From positions 1,651,401 to 1,715,400 of the forward strand of contig JARWMV010000236.1 in NCBI GenBank assembly GCA_030998015.1: DNA of 64,000 nt. Reading direction: 5' to 3'. The translations under genes were made by a program, and so were the position numbers. Below are positions 10,813 to 22,051 of this stretch, piece after piece; position 1 is the first letter of the stretch, and every line of letters starts with the position of its first letter. The notes beneath the pieces were generated by a model. It did not search any database. It was given only the letters and a program-made list of their open reading frames with translations, and was not told the DNA's origin. Source of the stretch: Ceratorhiza oryzae-sativae (lineage: Eukaryota; Basidiomycota; Agaricomycetes; Cantharellales; Ceratobasidiaceae).

Positions 10813-11093
10813 GTTTTTTCGACGCGATTGCTCAAAGAATGTGCGTGAAAGAGTGGTGGCGAGTTCGGGGATCCCAGTGTCGCGGTCTGAACGAGCGACG
10901 CAGTTTGGGGCGGGTTTGCGCGTCGGTCCTGGGCGGTGGTAGCGACAGTGTTTGACTTCTCCGCGCTGCGCCGGATCGGGACGGCGTGCCGATCATCTTA
11001 CGTAATAGGACGACATCATACAGATATAGACATCGGAAGGACTGTAGCAGTAATACAAGCACGAGACAACGCCGCATGAGGGCATGTGTAAAA

Positions 11094-12905
11094 TCAGTCG
11101 CTATCCCAGTCCTGACGCACTTCATTGGGCAGCTCCACTCGCATCTGGCTAATCCGCCGATACATGATCATCGCTTCACGATTCCGCAGATCTTCGTGTT
11201 CACCCACGATAGCCTCCACAAGCTCAACGAGCTTATTTTGGAAAACCGCCCGCCGCTGCTCCCTCGCATCTAGCTTATCAAATGGCCGGGGGCGATCACT
11301 CGGCTTGGTCCAGAGGCGCGACATAAACTGGCGACGCTGAATCCTTTACGGAGCTGCTTTTTGTAGCGCTGTTTGTCGGTATCCTGGGATATGTATGCCG
11401 CTTTAAGTATGAAGTATACAGCCTCGGCACTGGGAACGGCCCAATCTTTCGTTTCGTCAAAGTCGTAGCGCGTCGAAGCTAGGCGGTCCAGCAGTGAATC
11501 GGTAATAGCCCAATCCTTCGCATTTGCACATGCTCGGAACGCCAAGCTCCATGAATTACTTGTCGGTTTAACTCCGAGACCATTAGGAATAGCTGCTTCT
11601 CGAAGCATCCAGTCTATAGTTTCCTGGGCTTGGCGAGCGTCGGCCGAGGACGCATAATGAGCGAGTAGACGATCCATAGAAAAAGTAGTGACTGCCTGTC
11701 TTCTCCGTGGATCCTTAGAATGGATGACCGAGTCTAAAAAGTGCCTGATAAGATCGGGCCGTCCACTCGAAGCACAGACCGCTAATGCAGCGTCCAGGGC
11801 TCGGTGATCAAGCGGCACCTGAGAGCGGTGTTGATGACCTGAAGCGGGGTCCGGAAGCTGCAAACCCAAGTAGTCCCTGATTATAGAATAGGCAAGTTGG
11901 TGCTCTGTTTCGCCCCCGTGTTGAAGTGCCCGCAAAGCAGCGGTCACAAGATGTGAGTCAATGGGAAAGGGCTGCCTTTCTGTGGCCCGGAGAACCTGAC
12001 GCCACAACAAAGTCGCGGCACCAGCAGCTCGAGATCCCCGCCCGTCCACGGGAGGGGCGCCTTCCGCTTTGGCACGCTTTCCCAGAGCGAGGAACATAGA
12101 AGTGAAAACGTGCTCATTTGGAGCAAGAGGGCCATGCTCGTCGAGATCGTAGAAAACGTCCCAGATCTTCTGTATGCCCCTGCATTGGTAAGGACGTCGG
12201 CGTATGCCGCGGCCGGATGCAAGACATTGGCATGTTTATCATTACTTGCGGCGTTGGAAGAGACTAAATGCGACAAATCCTTGTAAATCTTTTCAGCACG
12301 TTCGAGCTGGAGCGGGGTAAGGTTAACGCTATCTGCTTGAGCATAACCCTTCAGGAATGTGAGATAGGTGGAGACCGTAGGTTTGACGGCCCTTTTCTTC
12401 ATCTGCTCGTATTCCCATCTTGTTCATTTTCATACGTCCTATAATTCAAACCAGTTGTACTCACCGCGAGAAATTGGCTATAAGCGAGGTTGTACCGCTT
12501 TGCATCAAGTGCAGACTGGATGATAATATTCCACGCCACAGGTCCTTGTACCGCAGTTGGCACGTTGGCGCAGTATACAATAGCCTCATCAAGTTGACCA
12601 GTTGTGCAGAGCTCTTTGACGCGTATAGCCACATGGTTTTCTCGCAAAGACCCGGATCGGGTACGTTCTGCATTCCCAGATATCGAAGAATTGCGCAGAG
12701 CTTTCGGAGGATATTTTGGGGCCGCTTTTTGTGTAATGAAGGAACTCTCCACTCGGGTACTCGAACCAACAGAGGCTACTCTGTCGGGCAACCGTCGATG
12801 CGGGGTGGGCTGAGTATAGGCGTCGGATTTACTGTGATGTACAGCATTAGCATAACGTTGCAGCCGAGCGACTTTTTGCGCAGAAGCTATCACTCGAGTC
12901 CCCAT
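11094..12905 (-). CDS. Mitochondrial pentatricopeptide-repeat (PPR) protein, frame broken at two bases
   Basis: Degenerate helical repeats run through the protein: WNIIIQSALDAKRYNLAYSQ, PTVSTYLTFLKGYAQAD, HVFTSMFLALGKRAK, LDAALAVCASSGRPDLIRHF, NSWSLAFRACANAKDWAITD. The basic N-terminus (MGTRVIASAQKVARLQRYAN) suits mitochondrial import. Such proteins bind organelle RNA and support expression of specific mitochondrial transcripts. The start is the ATG at 12905. Two sites lose frame by one base: at 12177-12180 (GGGG on the coding strand; NAG must continue into GIQKIWDVFYDLDEHG) and at 11345-11347 (AAA; KQLRK must continue into RIQRRQFMSRLW). Both are homopolymers, so sequence error is more likely than pseudogene decay. 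One intron near 12415-12475 is clear. Confidence 0.75.
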
Positions 12906-14265
12906 CAAGCTGATCCGCAGATACACCAAAGACAAAACTGGAGGCGATCACCCGAAATGAGGTGGAAGTAAAACGCGAGTGATCCCACGTGATGACCTCC
13001 GTAAAATTCAAACCCGATAAGCGCCAATGAGACTTTTTGGCTCGCTCGTCTCTGGATCAACGGATTGGATCACAACAATATAAATATTCATTCACCCAGC
13101 ACCATTTCAACGATTTATATTTAATGTAATTGAGATAGCATCCACATACAAGCATTTAAGTGAGGTATTCCTCAAGTTTGGGGGTTGTCCGCCAAGAGGT
13201 ACCCGATTGTCAGCTTTACACAACTTTTGAACTGCTGCGAATCGGGGCGCCGAGTACATCTCGAAAGCTATTTCTTAGCTTACACTGGCTAAATATACTT
13301 ATTCCCACTTCTCGAAAAGGTTTGGGAACAGCGGGGCGTCTGTGAGGACTCTGAAGAGTGAGTGAGGTTCACCAAAAAAGCTCATTTGACTGAGGGGAAC
13401 GAGTAATACGAAACGGACTAAGCAGCGACGGTGAGTAATACTTCGCTCCTTCGTTTCAGACTGCCCACAGCACGGCTCCCGGTGAGAGCGACAGGCGAAG
13501 TGCGTAAAAGATAAATTCGTAACATTGAATGGCGATTGACGCTGTACTCGTACAGGGTGGAATGTAAATCCTTGGCTATTTCGTCCCCAAAGGAACAGTA
13601 ATCACGACTCAGGCACTTAGCATTTGTCGGCAGCGGCCCGATCTATTCTCGGACGCTGACACATTGTGAGCGTATTTGGCGTCGAACTTTAACGGTTATT
13701 AGATCACTCGCTTCTGACCTAGTAGTCCAAAACGTTGGCTCGAAAGTGAATACCTCAATGAACGGCCTGGTCCCATTCAGAGTGGGTACACGTCACTGCT
13801 CGGGCGGAAAGTAAGTGGCACATGTCACCGTACCCTTCCGACGTAACTCTGGCGGTCAACCATAGCCTCGCTTTTAATCAGATGCGACTTATTATTGGAG
13901 GGTTGATTAGGAACTTTAAAATAACAACTGCTCCTGAAACAACCCCTAAGTCTATGGCTCCTTTCGAGGCCAACAGATTCCGGTCTTGTTACAATCAGTG
14001 CTATTTGATATCCACTTCATGCAACAAAGCCTGAGTCGTTTGAACAAGCTACAGGGGGAAATCAAGTTGTATTTGTATTGGCGTGAATGACATTCGAATT
14101 TCCTCTTCGAAAAACTTCGATCGACGACAAGCGGTTCTCGAACACGGATCAAAGTGTCAATCAATCAAAAGTTCAGCAATCACATCGATTTTGCTGTTGA
14201 TTGCGCCAAATCACGTCCAAGTCCAAGTCAAGCAGACCAACATATATTACAATTTTTGGTGATAT
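12906..14265. other. 1.36 kb stretch without a supported gene
   Basis: Between the PPR start and the OST1 stop. All frames are broken into pieces under about 70 codons, none with a recognisable motif or plausible splice chain. There is no tRNA T-arm signature, no tandem repeat and no terminal repeats of a transposon that I can see. It must include the PPR promoter (immediately upstream of 12905) and the OST1 3' region. A CACGTG lies near 12987. It may hold a non-coding transcript or decayed element that I cannot identify. Confidence 0.5.
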
Positions 14266-15980
14266 CTACTTGTGCAGAGTGAGATCAAATCTACGCACTC
14301 CCAGTGCAAATGTGAATAGTGCCAGAGCAGCAGAAGTAACTGCTATCGGCTTTTTGAAGTGAGAAGCCATGGAAAGCTTGTAGGTCACCTGTAGATTCAA
14401 ATGTTCATAAGATTCTCTCAAACACGGGTACATGACGCTAGCCATAAGGGACTCACGTAGACAGTCCCTGCGTGCTTCTCGCTAACACCATTCTTCTTGA
14501 GAATGATGGCTGAGCGCCCAGTAGTGTCCAAGTAGGTCACATGACGGGAGCGCTCAATAACATCCGGTGCAAATGGTGGGTGAACCGAGACGTCCGTTGC
14601 TCCTTCGGGAAGGATAATTTTCAATGTCGTTTCATCAAAAGCGGCGCCAGGAACATTGGTGAGGTATGGAATAGCAACGACGTATTCGCCGGTGGAGGAG
14701 TCATACTTGGCGACATCTTCAAGGGGAGAGTCGTAACCAAGTGTAAATGTGTAGTTCCACCCTCCAAGGAGAGGATACCGTGGTCGAAGTTCCAAGATGC
14801 TAGATCGTGACTTTGCAGGCGCAATGAGAGCCGAAGACACCTGGGCAGGGCGGAAATGAGATGTGGAAACGTTGCCAACCAGGTCGATAAAGTATGGGTC
14901 GCGTGAGCCCGCTGGCAGCTGAAGAACAAGATCCCTCATGACATGGGGGGATTTTCGTTTGTAAAACAACTGAGATTGGTGCTCCAGCCGTGAGAAATGT
15001 CCTTTGAGGCTGAAGAGTGTATTGTAAGCGCGTGTAAGCATGGGCTCTAAGCATTATACGTACGCAGGCCCGTCGTTGCGCAGGATGAGCTCATCATGAA
15101 TGTTCAAGTTGGCACCCCAATGGCTGATCTCGGCGGAGCGTTTCAGAGAAGCAACGGTAAGAACAGGTTGGTCATAGTCGTAATGAATTGAGAGCGTGCG
15201 CTGCTTGCTCTCTTGGAACCGGGTGTTCATGGATTCGGGAATTTTGTGGAAAGGACCATATGTCAGCGTTGCGCCGGACTTGCTCACTGGAGTAGCGTCT
15301 TTTTCAACGTAATCTGAAAGGTTGTCCTGTGTGTACGAGCGGATCATTGGTGTAGGGGCGCTATGACGAGCATGAAGGCACTAGCGACGACGAGCGAAGA
15401 GAAGGGGGCCTACCGAATCTTGGTTCTCTGTACAGCACACCTATATGGACTGATTATGTACAGGGGCGTCTGGTATTGGAGCGATTGCGGATCGACCTGT
15501 GATGCGCTCGCTGGCAATGGGATGGAAGCGTGCGACTGAACAGTAGAGAAGACGATGTTCGCAGTCTGGTTGACTTTGAGGGCTTTGGGAAGGGTGATCG
15601 AGTACAAAAACGCGTGGCTAAGGAGATGGACACGTCGCGTTCATTACTGCTGAGCAATTTCACGGCGATAATACGCACTTTCTTGGATTGAAGCCATGTC
15701 GTTCCACCTCGAGAACAGCGTTCTGGCCCTTGAGTTTAGCTTCTAGCCAAGTAGTAGAATTTTCTTCTTCCTCGCTGAGGCTGACATAGAATAGTTTTGC
15801 ATCCTTCTCGAGAGCACGGGCAGTGTATGTGGTGGTAACGTGCGTGAGTGAGCCTCCGAGTTCGATCATGCGCGCGACCGCATCGTTCTCGAACGTAGCA
15901 GGAGCGATTCCAGCGGCCGAGACAACGAGCACATTGAGCCCACAAGCGAAAGTATACCACAGTGCCCGCGGTGAATACAT
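14266..15980 (-). CDS. OST1: Ribophorin I, oligosaccharyltransferase subunit OST1
   Basis: The protein begins MYSPRALWYTFACGLNVLVV, a signal peptide, followed by ribophorin blocks: FENDAVARMIELGGSLTHVT, TTYTARALEKDA, then the conserved TYGPFHKIPES, ISHWGANLNIHDE, LILRNDGPA, and later LPEGATDVSVHPPF. The C-terminus has a membrane helix (PIAVTSAALALFTFALGV) and a short basic tail ending TLHK. OST1 is a subunit of the ER oligosaccharyltransferase that transfers N-glycans to nascent proteins. The GTG upstream of 15980 is not used; the ATG fits the signal peptide. Several short introns. Ribophorin I normally is 450-600 residues; this reconstruction of roughly 450 fits. Confidence 0.88.
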
Positions 15981-16339
15981 GGTCGTTTTTGGTATGCCTG
16001 CGCAGCGAGCCACGTCGGAAGTATCGTAAGCGCCAGCCCGAGGATTGGGCGCTTAACTACGCCTAATTTAGGATCGCCATTGGTCACACAGCCTGGTTTG
16101 AATTTCGTCCATACTGCCTGGTCTCATGGGCAACTCCTATGCGAGCCGTCTCCCACTATATCAGTTAAATAAATGGAGCACTTGAGCTCCACACTGCGCC
16201 AGCTGTTTGTATGCGTTGTTATCTTTGACGATCAACCAAGGCTGTGACCCTCGGGCAGGACGGCACCCTCAGGATTGATCTATAAAATGCAGCAAGGTCC
16301 ACAGGATAGGCTCAATATCCCTCCACTGGATACCCCGCT
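15981..16339. other. Divergent promoter region, OST1 / P450-1
   Basis: About 360 bases separating divergent starts. It holds the TATA box of the first P450 gene (annotated separately) and the OST1 promoter; nothing else is apparent. Confidence 0.5.
16281..16287 (+). promoter_or_regulatory. TATA box (TATAAAA) of P450-1
   Basis: TATAAAA lies 53 bases upstream of the ATG at 16340, the right strand and spacing for a core promoter with a very short leader. Confidence 0.5.
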
Positions 16340-18441
16340 ATGATCCGGACCTGGGATCTCATAGCGATTGCTGCCGCAGCCTGGGTCGTTTATATCTGGT
16401 TCAAGTATCAAAGAGCGCTGGCGCGAGTCCATTACCTCCCTGGAACTCGCCTCTTGTTCAATCCATACTCGTAAGCGATACTGTTTCTGAAAGTAAGAAT
16501 TTAATCAATTCAGCACCTCAGCCCAATCGGATTTATGATGCCGCGAGTGGGCTGGCTTACTACAGGATCGCAGTATTCTTGGACTTTCAAACGTTCACGT
16601 AAGCCTTCCCATCATCGCGTTGGCTATGTATCTGAGATCCTTTTCGTAAGTTTTTGATGGATGCAAGTGGCAGATACACACGATGGCTGGGATTCTTAGC
16701 GGAACTCCCGGTTATATCGTCTCCAACGTCAACACCATTAAGGTAGGTATTATTTAACAAAAATAAGATAATACTCAACATTTCAGCAGCAAGTCTTCTC
16801 CCCTCGGGCGCCTTTTATCAAACTCGAAAAAGACTACAAGGCACTGCTCGCCTTTGGGCCAAACCTGGTTGGAACCGAAGGCGAGCGATGGAAGCGCATG
16901 AGACGTATTTGCGCTCCTGCTTTCTCAGATGTTAGCACAATTATGCTGCAGGTTCTGCCGACTAATCTGGCTTTAAACTATAGCGCAATAACGGATATGT
17001 CTGGGTCACAACCACTGAGTTGGCCGATGAGATGATGGAACTCTGGGACGGACCAACCAAGGTAGATGATATTTGTGTGGATATGACAGTCCCGGTTCGT
17101 AATTGTACATCGTAACCAACTTCTACTAACATCTTGGCCATAGCTATCTCTATGTGTTATTGCCAAGGCTGGGTTTGGTCAGGAGATCACATGGGCCGAC
17201 GACAGCACCTCCACCAGCGAATCACAACTTGACTTTCAAAAAGGCGCTGAATGTAGTCGCTAAGGACATATATCTACCCGTGGTGCTACCAAACTGGGCT
17301 TGGAGGCTACGCAAACATTGGATGTTTGTCAAAGCGGCATATGACGAAGTTCTAGTGAGCCCTCTATGCAAAATCTTTTTTTTTTTTACACATTACCTAC
17401 CTACCTTTGCTAGGCGTACTTGAACGAAATGATTAACTTGCGCCGTAACCTGAATGAGCCTTCCGCCCAGAATGTTTCAGAGAAGCATGACCTGTTTACT
17501 CAGTTGCTAAACGCCCATGACGAGGGCGACCAGTTAAATACAGAAGAACTTATTGGTAAGTTCGGGCCAGCTTGTTTATTAGATCCTCAACTAACTGTCT
17601 TCGTAGGAAACATCTTTGTCTTTCTCATTGCGGGACACGAAACTACATCGCATACATTGGGCTTCCTTTTTGGGTTGCTAGCTTTATATCCAGAGGAGCA
17701 AGATAAACTTCTTGCCCATATTGAACAAAACCGGCCACCATCACGGGATTTTGTAAGTTGGCTGCTGCCTCTGCCTCCTAGATTCCCACCTGTTCGGGGC
17801 TAGGCGTATGAAGACATTCACAAACTCAAATATGCCATGGCCACGCTATATGAGACCCTACGGCTATATCCTTCGGTTAGTCGAGGCCCGGATTGCGGGA
17901 CACGCCATTGATTTGTCTCCGTAATAGATTATCAACATTCCAAAAATAACATCTCAAGACACACAGCTGAATCTTGGACCTGACAAAACAATTACCGTCC
18001 CTTCAGGCACTCGCGTGGGCATCGATGTAGTTGGTCTTCACTACAGCTCTCAGCACTGGAATAATCCATACGAGTTCTCGCCAGCGAGATTCCTAGACCC
18101 CGAATGGAACCGTGACGCATTTATTCCGTTCTCAGTTGGCCCCCGGGCTTGTATTGGTCGGAGGTGGGCCGTGATAACACACGGTCAAACGATCTACTAA
18201 TCCTTTGGATAGGTTTGCTGAAACAAGTGTTATAGCCCTGCTAGTCCGACTTTTACCTAAATACCGAGTGTCTATCAACGAAGACAAGTTCAAGTCTATC
18301 TCAGGAGAAGCGATAATCGAGCGGCGGGAACGATTCTTGAAAGCAGGATCCATGCTCACCATGTCCCCACAAAGGCTCCCTCTGGTTTTTACTCCCAGAA
18401 AGCCACCCACGTGGGACCCGCTCGATAAGGGGAATTTGTGA
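16340..18441 (+). CDS. Cytochrome P450 monooxygenase 1 of a tandem pair, with a one-base frame break
   Basis: An N-terminal membrane anchor (MIRTWDLIAIAAAAWVVYIW) is followed by P450 landmarks: helix C GERWKRMRRICAPAFSD, helix I LIAGHETTSHTLGFL, helix K TLYETLRLYP (ExxR), PERF-like FSPARFLDPEWNRDAF, and haem loop FSVGPRACIGRR with the Cys ligand. About twelve short introns. At about 17201-17206 the frame breaks: the exon reads ITWADD then runs into nonsense, while the neighbour-like continuation APPPANHNLTFKKALNVV is in the next frame, so one base is extra (or two missing) against the paralogue. The protein would oxidise a small lipophilic substrate, unknown. A TATA box lies upstream. It may be a recent pseudogene or an error. 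Confidence 0.8.
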
Positions 18442-18765
18442 AGCTGTGATGAGCAGTTGTAAGCCAATGCATATTGCATATTATAAATCAATTCACGTCT
18501 GCATGTCTATTGAACCATCTTCGGGTCCGTGCGTATCACCAGCGTGGATCCGGTGCTTCTCAGCCTGCAATCGATGTAAGAGGGGCAACATGCCTTGATG
18601 TGACAAGGCTCACGAGCGACCTGTTGCCATTGCCCCTCGAGTGTTGCGGTCTCGGTTCGCTTCAAGGTACCCAAAAGTTGACCGGGCCCTCCTGTGCAGA
18701 GGATATAGAAAGAGATCCGACAAGACATGGGCGAACATGCTTGGACTGTCGATACCCTTCCAATT
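18442..18765. other. Spacer between the two P450 genes
   Basis: This short stretch separates the tandem copies and must hold the 3' end of copy 1 and the promoter of copy 2. An in-frame upstream ATG at 18727 exists, but the ATG at 18766 aligns with the start of copy 1, so it is preferred. Confidence 0.45.
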
Positions 18766-20852
18766 ATGAGCTGGCCTTGGAATCTTCTGACGACCGCCGC
18801 TGTTGCCTACATCGTTTCTACATGGTTCAGGTATCAGAGAGCATTGGCTCGGGTACATGATCTTCCTGGTACTCGTTTCTTATTCGACCCGCAATCGTAC
18901 GTGAAATCCTTTTGGCGACTCAAATCGCCTAAACGAAATCGGCTCTATAGATCATTCTCGTTTGTATCTCCACGAGTCAGGTGGCTTACTGTAGGGACCC
19001 AGTACGGCTGGGATTTCAGACATTCGAGTAAGTATTTGAGTCCAAGCTTCCCGCCCCGAGCTTACGTCTTCTGCTCATGAGTGTTTAATGGATGCAAGTG
19101 GGAAACGCACACTGTCGCTGGTGTTCTGAGCGGGACATCCGGATACATTACGTCCAATATATATACTATCAAGGTAGGCGTTATTTATCACAAGCGCAGT
19201 GCAAAGCTCTAGCATTGGTGGTAGCAAATATTCGGTCCTCGATCGTCCTTTGTCAAGTGCACAAAAGACTACAAGAGCCTCGAGGGGTTCGGGCCAAACT
19301 TGGTTGTGACCGAGGGCGAACAATGGAAACGCATGAGGCGCATCTGCGCCCCTGCTTTCTCCGACGTCAGCATAACAGTCCGGTTGAGTTGAATTGCTCG
19401 ACTAACCCTACAGCCGTAGCGTAACAACACTCATGTTTGGGTCACAACTACCGAGTTAGTTGACGAAATGACAGTAACTTGGCCTAGCGCGAACCAGTTA
19501 CGTAGACGATATTTGCGTAGATGTAACTATCCGGTAGGCACGCGCGTACTGTAATCAGTCCCTACCGATGACTCGCTATAGTTAGCTTTGTGTGTGATTG
19601 CCAAAGCAGGGTTTGGCCAAGCGATCACATGGGCCGACACGGCTCCTCCACCAACTAATCACAAACTGACGTTCAAAAAAGCGTTGACTGTGGTCGCCGA
19701 TAACATTTTTCTACCATTAATCCTTCCAAACTGGGCCTGGGGTTTACGCACACATTGGAGGGTTGTCAAGGAGGCGTACGATGAAGCTTTGGTGAGGCGT
19801 CTATCTGAAAGTATGTCCTTTCATGACGTTTATGTATGATTGATAGACATATCTCAACGAGATGATTGACTCGCGACGCAACCCGAGTGCGTCTTCTGTT
19901 TCAGAAGTGTTAGAGAAGGATGACCTCTTCAGTCAGTTATTGGATGCACACGAAGAAGGCGAACAATTGACTACGGAGGAGCTCCTTGGTGAGGTAACTT
20001 ATTCAAAGTTCTCCTATCGTTGATTGACCTTTGACTAGGAAATATTTTTATATTTCTTATTGCCGGACATGAGACAACATCACATACACTGGGGTTCCTC
20101 TTTGGACTGCTGGCGTTGTATCCAGAAGAGCAGGATAAACTCCTTGCCCATATTGAACAGAACCGGCCACATTCGCGGGACTTTGTAAGCCATCTCCTAC
20201 CGTCGGCTGGCCTTATTTATAACTTTTGGCGTAGGGATATGAAGACATACATAATCTCAATTACGCGATGGCGATATTATACGAGACTCTGCGGTTATAT
20301 CCGTCGGTTTGTAGAGAGCTCAGTTCGCAAATAAATAGTTTATGTATTTCTTTTATTTCAGGTTATTAACATCCCCAAAATTACATCTGGGGATGTCCAT
20401 ATGAACCTTGGCTCCAGCAAATCTATATTGGTCCCTTCCGACACCCATATAGCTATCCATGTGGTTGGCCTGCATTACAATCCCCACTACTGGGACAACC
20501 CATACGAATTCATGCCATCAAGGTTCTTAGACCCGAACTGGAACCGCGACGCATTTATCCCATTTTCAGCCGGTCCCCGATCTTGCATTGGTCGAAGGCA
20601 CGTATCAATGATCATTGCCGTAATTGTCTGCTGAGTTGACGCACTCAACAGGTTTGCCGAAACAACTATTATTGCCATGATAGTTCAGCTCTTGCCAAAA
20701 TATAAAATTTCGTTAACGAGGAGCACTTTAAGCCTATCGTAGGAGAAACAATCACCGAACGACGGGAACGGTTCCTTAACGCAAGATCTATACTTACCCT
20801 GGCTCCGCAAAAACTCTCCTTGGTTTTTACCCCCAGAAATGAGGCCTCATAA
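18766..20852 (+). CDS. Cytochrome P450 monooxygenase 2 of a tandem pair, with frame anomalies
   Basis: Paralogue of the upstream gene with the same exon pattern: anchor MSWPWNLLTTAAVAYIVS, helix C GEQWKRMRRICAPAFSD, helix I LIAGHETTSHTLGFL, PERF-like FMPSRFLDPNWNRDAF, haem loop FSAGPRSCIGRR. Two anomalies. In the exon at 19430-19532, relative to copy 1 (KVDDICVDMTVP), copy 2 gains one base near 19500 and loses one before the intron, so about 11 residues read in another frame (LRRRYLRRCNYP) before it recovers. At 20715-20716 a missing A (TTAACGAGG) shifts the C-terminus and brings an early stop; with one more A it would read NEEHFKPIVGETITERRERF like copy 1. Start choice follows copy 1. Confidence 0.78.
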
Positions 20853-21265
20853 ATTTTGTCGAGCAAACTCTATTTCTGTTACTACTGTAATGAAGAAGTC
20901 CGAGTGAATGTACTACAATGTTCCCAACGAAGCCGTGTTTGGTTTTGCATACTGTTTGAGGCAATAGCCTAAAACTTTGTTGGAACCAGGGTAGATAGGG
21001 ATCTGGAAACACCAGTGTTATGAATCGAAGTGCTACAAAACACCTTAATAGCCCAACAAGCACCCTCTCTGAACGTAAAATCGAGATTGCGAATAAAAAT
21101 GTTGAACCTATGATGAAATTTGAGAATGAGGCTATCTACAAAATATTATCGGAGCGGAACATTCCGCATACAGGTTCTTTACATAAATACACACAGATAA
21201 ATTGTCAAACTCGAACGTAAACCAATTATTGAGCGACTCTCAGCCATGGGTGAACGAATAAAGGC
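20853..21265. other. Spacer between P450-2 and the pheromone-like gene
   Basis: AT-rich sequence with the 3' region of P450-2 and the 3' region of the minus-strand pheromone-like gene. Small frames here have no recognisable content. Confidence 0.45.
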
Positions 21266-21367
21266 CTAGGTGATAACGCAGTACTGGCTGCCGCTGCCAC
21301 TATCGCCCTTGTCCTGGTCGACGGGCTCGGGAGAGTTGGTGTAGGTATAGGTAGCGGCAGAATCCAT
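21266..21367 (-). CDS. Candidate mating pheromone precursor (CaaX peptide)
   Basis: A 33-residue frame starts MDSAATYTYTNSPEPVDQD and ends in a CaaX box, GSGSQYCVIT, directly before TAG. Short length, a polar Ser/Thr/Asp-rich body, a charged pair about ten residues before the Cys (DK then GDSGSGSQYC), and a C-terminal C-aliphatic-aliphatic-x are the features of basidiomycete lipopeptide pheromone precursors, which are farnesylated at the Cys, trimmed and carboxymethylated. The short form is chosen because a TATA box (21435-21442) lies between this ATG and an in-frame upstream ATG at 21454, 68 bases before the start. No STE3-type receptor gene is seen in the window, though B mating loci usually have one nearby. 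The last residue Thr is less usual than Ala or Met. Confidence 0.55.
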   Translation of the reverse strand: MDSAATYTYTNSPEPVDQDKGDSGSGSQYCVIT

Positions 21368-21434
21368 GTATGAGAGTATGGGTAGCTGAGTAGATGTGCG
21401 TGCACTTGGAGAGGCAGACGAGCACAGGGATGGG

Positions 21435-21442
21435 TTTATATA
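21435..21442 (-). promoter_or_regulatory. TATA box (TATATAAA) of the pheromone-like gene
   Basis: TATATAAA on the minus strand sits 68 bases upstream of the ATG at 21367. It lies within the longer 63-codon frame, so it argues for the 33-residue product. Confidence 0.55.
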
Positions 21443-22051
21443 TGCGCGAAGCATGGACTTGCTACGTCACTGGGTGAGACAACATTCGGCGAGTGTAATA
21501 ATAAGCTTGCCTAACTATCCCGAGCTGAATGGGTGTGTCTCCAAAGTCGAGGATACACAATGAATGGTGCCTGGTCTGAAGAGGTCTTTTCAGGAACACC
21601 AGTGGCAGTTTATCAATCACTTTATCGAAACAATAGTCGGATCTTGAACAATGGGCGCATTCTATCCTAGACCTCGTAGAACTTTTCAATCCTCCATGAA
21701 ACAGTTTCCCGGATTATATGAATCATTGAGCAAAGTACCAGCATCTTTGAGGTGTTCCAAATAGGCAATAATATCTATCTTAAATCCTCAGGAAGGTCGA
21801 TTTCAACCAGGTTGTCCCCAGGTTGAATGTTCGGAGTCAACTCGTGACGCCCTCGAGGAAAAGTGTAGCAAAATAGATATAGCTATTATCCGATCTAATC
21901 TCATCTTTCTACGCATCCAACCCAGCTATTTGTGCACACGAATATGACCATATGGGGGTGCAAGGTGATTTGAAAACGTTTCCAGTGGACCACGTGATAT
22001 GCGCCCACGCTTACGACGCGTCTCTAGCACCTTCAATCCATCCTTGACACC
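21443..22051. other. Divergent upstream region, pheromone-like gene / RPN9
   Basis: About 600 bases with the promoters of both divergent genes. A CACGTG occurs near 21991 on the RPN9 side. ATTGTG motifs that could matter for pheromone-response HMG factors appear (for example ACAATG near 21490 and 21560), but such short matches are expected by chance. Confidence 0.4.

Noticed and set aside
18727..18768. Upstream in-frame ATG for P450-2
   Set aside because: The downstream ATG at 18766 aligns with the start of the paralogue and gives a normal membrane anchor.
16340..20852. The two P450s as one fused gene
   Set aside because: Each has its own membrane anchor and haem loop, a stop at 18441 and spacer sequence between.
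21266..21454. 63-residue version of the pheromone-like peptide from an upstream ATG
   Set aside because: A good TATA box lies inside the extension, so the transcript most likely starts after it; the shorter peptide also matches pheromone precursor size better.
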